DNA of 52,979 nt. It comes from Clostridiaceae bacterium (GTDB lineage: Bacteria > Bacillota > Clostridia > Saccharofermentanales > DTU023). The DNA lies in contig JAAZKT010000028.1 of assembly GCA_012799695.1 (NCBI GenBank), forward strand, positions 1-52,979, read 5' to 3'. Shown in pieces: positions 47,505-52,979 of this stretch. The translations under genes and the position numbers were made by a program. Numbering within the stretch: the first letter of the stretch is position 1; each line of letters begins with the position of its first letter. The notes beneath the pieces are model-generated. The model had not been told where the DNA came from. It searched no databases and was given only the letters and a program-made list of their open reading frames with translations.

Positions 47505-47550
47505 AAAAGGGGGCTTTCACCGGAGAGCAGTGTGAAGGACACCCCCTTTT
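47505..47550. terminator. Bidirectional terminator between convergent operons
   Basis: AAAAGGGGG (47505-47513) ... CCCCCTTTT (47542-47550) with inner CTTTCAC/GTGTGAAG pairing; between genes ending at 47470 (+) and 47572 (-). Confidence 0.88.
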
Positions 47551-47571
47551 CTTATCTTAATGTTTTGACTT

Positions 47572-48651
47572 CTAGCGCCAGTTATCGACGGGACGCTCCG
47601 CCGTGGAGTTGTATGGCAAAGCTAATTTACGTCCTTCACGTGCAGACGCATAGGCGGCATGAATAACCGCTATGACAGCGCGCCCCAACTCACCATCGGT
47701 AAGAGGCTTCTTCCCGTTTCGCACACAGTCCACAAAGTGAGCGAGCTCTTGTGGGTAGCCTTGGTTGAAGGCTTCCTCAAAAATGGGAAACGTCCATCCG
47801 GTCGTCGCGCCCGCTTTCTCGCTCGCGTAGTCGTAGCCGCGCAGGCTGTAAAGCTGGGATGAATTGCCTTGGAAAAGATCGGAATAACAGACGCCCTCAT
47901 CTCCATAAACCTCGATGGCATCTTGCATACCGCCGTGTTTGACCCAACTGTCCTCAGCGACACAAATAATCGTACGACCGTCTTTCTCAAATTCCAGTTG
48001 CGTGAGCGCATGATCCTCGCCATCCGTATCGTGATAAACGCGCATGTAGTGTCCGTAGACGCTGACGGGGTTGTAGTCTTTGAGCATCCACATAAACCAA
48101 GCGATCGCATGACAACCCATGTCCATCATCACACCGCCACCGGAATGCTTCGATTCATAGAACCAACGACTGTGCGGACCTGAATGCTTTTCACTTTGTT
48201 TGAGCATGTAAATCTGCCCGAGCGCACCGCTTTCGACGATGGCGCGGACGCGCTCATATTTCGGTGCGTAACACAATTCCTCCGCGTACATGAGCAACAC
48301 GTTGTTTTCTTTTGCCGCCTCGATCATCTCGTCCGCTTCACGCAAGGAGAGGCAGAACGGCTTTTCGATGATGACATGCTTCCCCGCATTTACCGCTTGG
48401 ATGCAGGCAGGATGATGTAGGTCGTTGGGAAGGCAGATGTCGACAATATCGACATCGCTCTTATCCAAAAGCTCTTGAATATCGTCGTACGCAGCCGGTA
48501 TGCCATGCGCATCGGCAAAAGCACGCGCCTTATCGATGTTCCGCGAATAGACGGCGGTCACTTCCGCGTCCGGCACAAAGCGCCGGAACGATTCCGCGTG
48601 GATATCGGCGATGAATCCGCTTCCTAATAGAACAACTTTTGTTCTGACCAT
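47572..48651 (-). CDS. Gfo/Idh/MocA-family oxidoreductase
   Basis: VVLLGSGFIADIHAESFRRF, IIEKPFCLSLREADEMIEAAKE, GGGVMMDMGCHAIAWFMWML. Confidence 0.92.
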   Translation of the reverse strand: MVRTKVVLLGSGFIADIHAESFRRFVPDAEVTAVYSRNIDKARAFADAHGIPAAYDDIQELLDKSDVDIVDICLPNDLHHPACIQAVNAGKHVIIEKPFCLSLREADEMIEAAKENNVLLMYAEELCYAPKYERVRAIVESGALGQIYMLKQSEKHSGPHSRWFYESKHSGGGVMMDMGCHAIAWFMWMLKDYNPVSVYGHYMRVYHDTDGEDHALTQLEFEKDGRTIICVAEDSWVKHGGMQDAIEVYGDEGVCYSDLFQGNSSQLYSLRGYDYASEKAGATTGWTFPIFEEAFNQGYPQELAHFVDCVRNGKKPLTDGELGRAVIAVIHAAYASAREGRKLALPYNSTAERPVDNWR

Positions 48652-48685
48652 TGTAATCCTCCTTACTTTTACTTGTCCGCGACGC

Positions 48686-49600
48686 CTAAATGAACTGGCG
48701 GAGGAAGCGATAGCTCTGTTCTATGCCAGCACGTACATCCTCGACGGAATTCTCATAAGCTTTATCTTCAACTTCGAGACAGGCGGGACCTGTATAGCGG
48801 ATGTCGTTGAGCGCCGAGATAAAAGCGCCAAAGTCCACACCGCCCATTCCGGGGAGCTTCGGTGAATGCCAGAGCGAGGGATAGGCAAAATAGCCGTACT
48901 CATCAAGCTTATCTTGGTAAATCTTGATGTCCTTGAAATGAATGTGGAATATACGGTCCTTAAATTCATAGAGCGGCTTCGTGTAGCTCGCCCCGATCAG
49001 ATAGGGATGCGAAGGGTCGAAGTTCAGACCCAATGCCTTTGACGGAATGCGTCGGAACATTTCACGCCAGATGTAAGGGGCGTGCGCCAGATTGTTCCCG
49101 CCGGGCCATTCGTCTTTTGTGTAGAGCATCGGACAATTCTCGATGCCGATTCGGACCCCTTTCGACTCGGCGTACTCAACGATCGGCGTCCAGACACGCT
49201 CGAATTTATCAAGATTTTCTTCGACCGTTTTCGTTTTGTCGCGTCCAATGAAGGTCGTGATCATGTTGACGTCCATCAGGGCGGAGGCGTCGATCATTTT
49301 GTAAATATGCTGCACCGCTACATCAGCCGCTTCCTGATTCACATCCATGGGGTTCGGGTAGTAGCCAAGAGATGAAATCTCAATACCGCGGTCTTCGGCG
49401 TATTTTTTGTACGCCAGCAATTGTTTCTCATCGCTTTCATCAAGGTCGATGTGTGTCACGCCGGCATAGCGGCGGACGGCTTTGCCTTTGGGCCAACAAC
49501 ACACCTCCACGCATTCAAAACCGACGCGTGCGGCGTAGTCAATGACCTCTTCAAACGTGTTGTCCGGCAAAATGGCGGACAGCAAACCGAGCTTCATCAT
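48686..49600 (-). CDS. TIM-barrel sugar phosphate isomerase/epimerase-like protein
   Basis: EVIDYAARVGFECVEVCCWP, VRIGIENCPMLY, LGLNFDPSHPYLIG, IFHIHFKDIKI, ACLEVEDKAYE. Start after AGGAGG; the track ORF starts at 49633. Confidence 0.88.
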   Translation of the reverse strand: MMKLGLLSAILPDNTFEEVIDYAARVGFECVEVCCWPKGKAVRRYAGVTHIDLDESDEKQLLAYKKYAEDRGIEISSLGYYPNPMDVNQEAADVAVQHIYKMIDASALMDVNMITTFIGRDKTKTVEENLDKFERVWTPIVEYAESKGVRIGIENCPMLYTKDEWPGGNNLAHAPYIWREMFRRIPSKALGLNFDPSHPYLIGASYTKPLYEFKDRIFHIHFKDIKIYQDKLDEYGYFAYPSLWHSPKLPGMGGVDFGAFISALNDIRYTGPACLEVEDKAYENSVEDVRAGIEQSYRFLRQFI

Positions 49601-49652
49601 GTTTCGATATCCTCCTTGTGTCGTCGTGTCCATTAGGGACGCGATGTTAGTT

Positions 49653-50504
49653 TTATAGTTGTTCTATACACTCTTTCAAGAATTGCACAGCCATGCGTAT
49701 GTCTTCCGAGCCATTGACGACTTCGCGCTCAATGGTCAGGTAACCGTTATATCCGATCTCCTGTAGTGCGCGCAGATATGGCATCCATCGGACACTCCCT
49801 TCGCCAAGAGGCGTTTCCTCCGAGCAGCCTGATTGGGCAGCCCATTCGAGGCCGCCTTCGGCAAACTGATGGTAAAAATCTTCAGGGTCGATTTGTTTGA
49901 GAGATCGTCCGTCCTTGGCATGGGTGTGAACGATGGCGGAGCCGGCGATTCTTACGCCTTCGACCTCATCGTCGGCGCCCACCATGACCAGATTAGCGGG
50001 ATCGTAGTTGATGGCTGCCCCCGGACCGCACTCGTCAACAAATGCCCGCAAAACCGTCATCGATTCCGGGCCTGTCTCGACGGCAACGTAGGAGCCAAGG
50101 CGGTTTGCGAAATACGCCAATTCGCCCATCGCATTAAGCATCACCTCATAGCGCGGATGGGAACGATCTTTCGGCACCACACCGACGTGTGTCGTGACGA
50201 TACGACAGTCCAACCGATCCGCAAGAATCAAAACTTGTTTGAGGTAATCGATCTTTGCGGCGTTGTCTTCCGCCTTCTCCAAACCGTAACCGCCGAGTTC
50301 GCCGCAAAGCGCCGTGATCGTCTGTCCGGACGCGCGTGCGACGGATATAACTTCTTTGACGACGGAATCTGTCGCGGTCGTTCGCGGATCAAATTCACCC
50401 GCCGCATAGATCTGCACGCCCGTGGCGCCGCATCGCGATGATTCGCGAATGCCCTCCAGAAGTCCGAGTCCGAACCAATCGGCAAGGGTACCTATTTTAA
50501 ACAT
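49653..50504 (-). CDS. TIM-barrel sugar phosphate isomerase/epimerase-like protein
   Basis: SYVAVETGPESMTVLRAFVDE, AAINYDPANLVMVG, AIVHTHAKDG, YNGYLTIEREVVNG. Start MFKIGTLADW; the track ORF starts at 50567. Confidence 0.88.
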   Translation of the reverse strand: MFKIGTLADWFGLGLLEGIRESSRCGATGVQIYAAGEFDPRTTATDSVVKEVISVARASGQTITALCGELGGYGLEKAEDNAAKIDYLKQVLILADRLDCRIVTTHVGVVPKDRSHPRYEVMLNAMGELAYFANRLGSYVAVETGPESMTVLRAFVDECGPGAAINYDPANLVMVGADDEVEGVRIAGSAIVHTHAKDGRSLKQIDPEDFYHQFAEGGLEWAAQSGCSEETPLGEGSVRWMPYLRALQEIGYNGYLTIEREVVNGSEDIRMAVQFLKECIEQL

Positions 50505-50509
50505 GGAGA

Positions 50510-51655
50510 TCAGCCCTCCACGGGGACCCAGCGGCCCTCTTTCGCGCTTCTTACGATCGCGTCGCAAAGTTGCATTTCCCTTAAACCGTCCTCAAACGTC
50601 GCAAAGAGATTTTGACCGGTGTCACCTTTTTCGACTGCGGCATAGATGGCTTTGAAGTTCTGTTTAAACGAGTCGGGGAAACCCTCCGCATGCCCGCCGG
50701 GATAACTGATGATCGAACCGGCAAGCGGACTTAGCGTAGAGGGATCTTTCGTGGCGGTTTGATTGAACGTGTCTCGTCTGCCGATCCAAAGTTCGTTGCT
50801 TCGTTCGCTGTCCCAATGCAAGGCGCACCGGCTGCCTCCGATATCCACGAGCATCTGATTTTTTCTTCCTGCAAAGACCTGACTGATGGTGCACGTGCCG
50901 CGCGCTCCGCTATCAAATTTAAACAGCACCGTGCAGTAATCTTCCGTGTCGATGTGTTTCTCTTCGTAGTCTTCCGGACGGAGCGTCATGCCTGAATAGG
51001 TATCAATGGCCTTCAAAGGTTTCTTACGTACTTTATGGAATGTTTCAAAATCGGCAAACACTTCCACGGCACGGAGACCGGAAATGAATTCCACCGCATC
51101 GATCCAGTGGGAGCCGATGTCGGCAAACGCGCGGGATTCACCGCTGATCTCCGGCTCAAGGCGCCAACTGTAATCAGTCTCATAGAAAAGCCAGTCCTGC
51201 AAATAACCTCCGTGGATGGTGTAAATGTCGCCTACTTCGCCTGAATCTACCATCGCCTTTGCCTGCATGATTTGCGGATACATACGGTAGTTAAAGTTGA
51301 CACCCGTTACGATACCTTTTTGTTTCGCGAAGTCGGCAAGACGTTTGGCTTCATCGACTGTTTTAGTCATCGGCTTTTCGCAGACGACCGCGATATCACG
51401 CCCCATCGCGTACATCGCCATTTCATAATGATCCACATTGGGCGTACAGATGTGTACAACATCCGGCTTCTCCCGGTCAATCATCTCTCGATAATCTTCG
51501 TAACCTTTGGGAACACCGTGTGCCGCCGCTTTTGCTTCCGGATCAACCACGTCGGACAGTGCGACAACATCGACATTTCCAAGGCGACGGAGCGCTTCAA
51601 TATGAGCGGCGCCGATAAAACCGACGCCGATGACACATGCTTTGAACTGTTTCAC
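50510..51655 (-). CDS. Gfo/Idh/MocA-family oxidoreductase
   Basis: ACVIGVGFIGAAHIEALRRLG, VVCEKPMTKTVDEAKRLADFA, SRAFADIGSHWIDAVEFISG, YPGGHAEGFPDSFKQNF. Confidence 0.93.
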   Translation of the reverse strand: MKQFKACVIGVGFIGAAHIEALRRLGNVDVVALSDVVDPEAKAAAHGVPKGYEDYREMIDREKPDVVHICTPNVDHYEMAMYAMGRDIAVVCEKPMTKTVDEAKRLADFAKQKGIVTGVNFNYRMYPQIMQAKAMVDSGEVGDIYTIHGGYLQDWLFYETDYSWRLEPEISGESRAFADIGSHWIDAVEFISGLRAVEVFADFETFHKVRKKPLKAIDTYSGMTLRPEDYEEKHIDTEDYCTVLFKFDSGARGTCTISQVFAGRKNQMLVDIGGSRCALHWDSERSNELWIGRRDTFNQTATKDPSTLSPLAGSIISYPGGHAEGFPDSFKQNFKAIYAAVEKGDTGQNLFATFEDGLREMQLCDAIVRSAKEGRWVPVEG

Positions 51656-51712
51656 AAGAGAACCTCCTTATGTTTGAAAAGCCTTTAGGTTAAGGTAGAA
51701 AAAGACGGTTTA

Positions 51713-51741
51713 ATTATAACGTACGGTGAAAATGAATGCAA
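51713..51741 (-). promoter_or_regulatory. Promoter for the minus-strand Gfo/Idh-TIM-barrel operon
   Basis: Minus strand TTGCAT (51741-51736)-N17-TATAAT (51718-51713). Confidence 0.7.
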
Positions 51742-51848
51742 TGAAATGCACTTCTTTATGGCATATTATTTCAATTTTTTTCATTTTGGAACGTGCTGAG
51801 CGTATTCTTCCGGAGCTGCACTTTTAAAATGATTTCTAAGTTGGTCAC

Positions 51849-51887
51849 TCAGCTTCAAACACATTTAGAAGCTGAATAATCAGCTTC
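51849..51887 (-). repeat. Three-segment inverted repeat capable of two alternative hairpins, overlapping the response-regulator stop codon
   Basis: TCAGCTTC (51849-51856), GAAGCTGA (51868-51875), TCAGCTTC (51880-51887); the middle segment can pair perfectly (8 bp) with either flank. Confidence 0.7.
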
Positions 51888-52545
51888 GATTCTTATAGTA
51901 ATAGACCGCCAACTGCGTTCGGTCACGCAAGTCCAGTTTTTCTAATATCGTCGAAATATAGTTGCGCACCGTTCCTTCGCTGAAGTGTAAAGCCTCGGCG
52001 ATTTCTTTGTTGTTTTTTCCTTCGGCGACCTGTTCAACGAGACTGATTTCCTGAGGTGTCAAAACAGCGGACAGGCGGTCGACCGCATCCCCGCCCGTGG
52101 CGGGAGTACCGGAATCGCTTCCGATGATGCGGGGAATCTGTTCGATGATCTCGTCGCCGAAGACACGCTGGCCATTTTGTACGGCATATAGCGACGGTAA
52201 GACGGCGTCGTAGCTGGACTTCATGAGGTACCCTTTAGCGCCGATGCGCAGGGCTTCGAGGATGTATTCATCGTCCAGAAAGGTAGTCAGATAGAGGATT
52301 CGGGCGTCCGGATCCTTGGCAAGAATATTCTTACCGGCGGTGATGCCGTCCATGCGATCCATGCGGATGTCCATGAGCAAAATGTCGGGGCGCAGCTTTT
52401 CGTACAGCTCCATGGCGGCATATCCGTCGTGGCCGATGCCCACCACCTCAACGGCTTCCCGCTGATCCCTGCGGGAGCCGATTTCCACAATCATGCGGAG
52501 GCTTTCACAGACAAGTTTGTCGTCGTCAACAATGAGCAGTCTCAT
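51880..52545 (-). CDS. NarL/LuxR-family response regulator
   Basis: Receiver domain LLIVDDDKLVCESL...ILLMDIRMDRMDGI...GAKGYLMKS; HTH LTPQEISLVEQVAEGKNNKEIAEALHFSEGTVRNYISTILEKLDLRDRTQLAVYY. Confidence 0.95.
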   Translation of the reverse strand: MRLLIVDDDKLVCESLRMIVEIGSRRDQREAVEVVGIGHDGYAAMELYEKLRPDILLMDIRMDRMDGITAGKNILAKDPDARILYLTTFLDDEYILEALRIGAKGYLMKSSYDAVLPSLYAVQNGQRVFGDEIIEQIPRIIGSDSGTPATGGDAVDRLSAVLTPQEISLVEQVAEGKNNKEIAEALHFSEGTVRNYISTILEKLDLRDRTQLAVYYYKNRS

Positions 52546-52979
52546 GCCTCTTCCTCCTTTTTAGCAACAGGCAGGGTCACAAAAATTCGAAATCCGTCGC
52601 TTGCGGATATGTGGATGGTTCCGCCTTGCCCGCGGACGCGCTCTTCCATGGTCACCAGTCCGATGCCGGTTGTTTCGGCAGGACGGGGATCTTTGGGCTT
52701 GCCGTTGTCAGTGACGATCATGTGGTACTGACGTGCTACTTCGGTGAGTGATACCGTGACCACGGTGGCGTCGGAATGTTTTATGGTGTTGGTCAGTGCT
52801 TCCCGCACAATGGCCAGCAGTGTGTAGTGAACTTTTGCATCGGGCTCCTGTTCAATCGCTACGTTTGAGGTCATGCGGCAGAAGGTAAAATTCTCCTGAA
52901 TTTGCTGCAATTCCCGGCGAATATCCAACGAGTCGCGATGGATATCATGGACGCTGTCACGGATTTGTTGCATGGCGTC
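52542..52979 (-). CDS. Sensor histidine kinase, C-terminal part (runs off the right edge)
   Basis: HATPase N box IVREALTNTIKHSDA, VTDNGKPKD, GIGLVTMEERVRGQGG; overlaps the response regulator start. Confidence 0.9.
   Translation of the reverse strand, partial: DAMQQIRDSVHDIHRDSLDIRRELQQIQENFTFCRMTSNVAIEQEPDAKVHYTLLAIVREALTNTIKHSDATVVTVSLTEVARQYHMIVTDNGKPKDPRPAETTGIGLVTMEERVRGQGGTIHISASDGFRIFVTLPVAKKEEEA

Noticed and set aside
1-52979. CRISPR arrays, transposons/IS elements, prophage genes, rRNA or tRNA genes
   Set aside because: No regularly spaced repeats, transposase/integrase motifs, phage structural genes or tRNA/rRNA-like sequences were recognised by eye; small tRNAs could still be missed without a covariance search.

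Overview
The window looks like a chromosomal segment from a Firmicutes-type (probably clostridial) bacterium; this is inferred from gene content only. The left half is mainly conserved housekeeping genes on the minus strand: an S8 protease, pepF, gyrA, rsmG-mnmG-mnmE-jag-yidC-yidD-rnpA-rpmH, folD, a protein-kinase-like gene, clpX-clpP-tig and nagA. The right half (about 25.7-52.9 kb) is accessory sugar metabolism. It holds a deoC/Gfo-Idh/TIM-barrel/ROK/DeoR operon followed by nanE, a glycyl radical enzyme (GRE), its activase and manA. It also holds a Gld-like ABC exporter locus, a second Gfo-Idh/TIM-barrel pair with an RbsABC-like importer, and a minus-strand four-gene set of two Gfo-Idh oxidoreductases and two TIM-barrel epimerase/lyase-like proteins, next to a NarL-type two-component system. 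Main points to follow up: (1) an uncharacterised C-x-E glycyl radical enzyme embedded in an amino-sugar/deoxysugar operon; (2) the four-gene set, whose composition matches a 3-keto-glycoside (levoglucosan-type) pathway; (3) an in-frame TAA inside rsmG, with the conserved C-terminus still intact downstream; (4) a frameshift that splits a giant S8 protease; (5) tandem hairpin repeats at the gyrA 3' end; (6) separation of the rpmH cluster from dnaA/parAB. No rRNA, tRNA, CRISPR array or transposase was recognised. All calls come from reading the sequence and the supplied ORFs; no database search was run.
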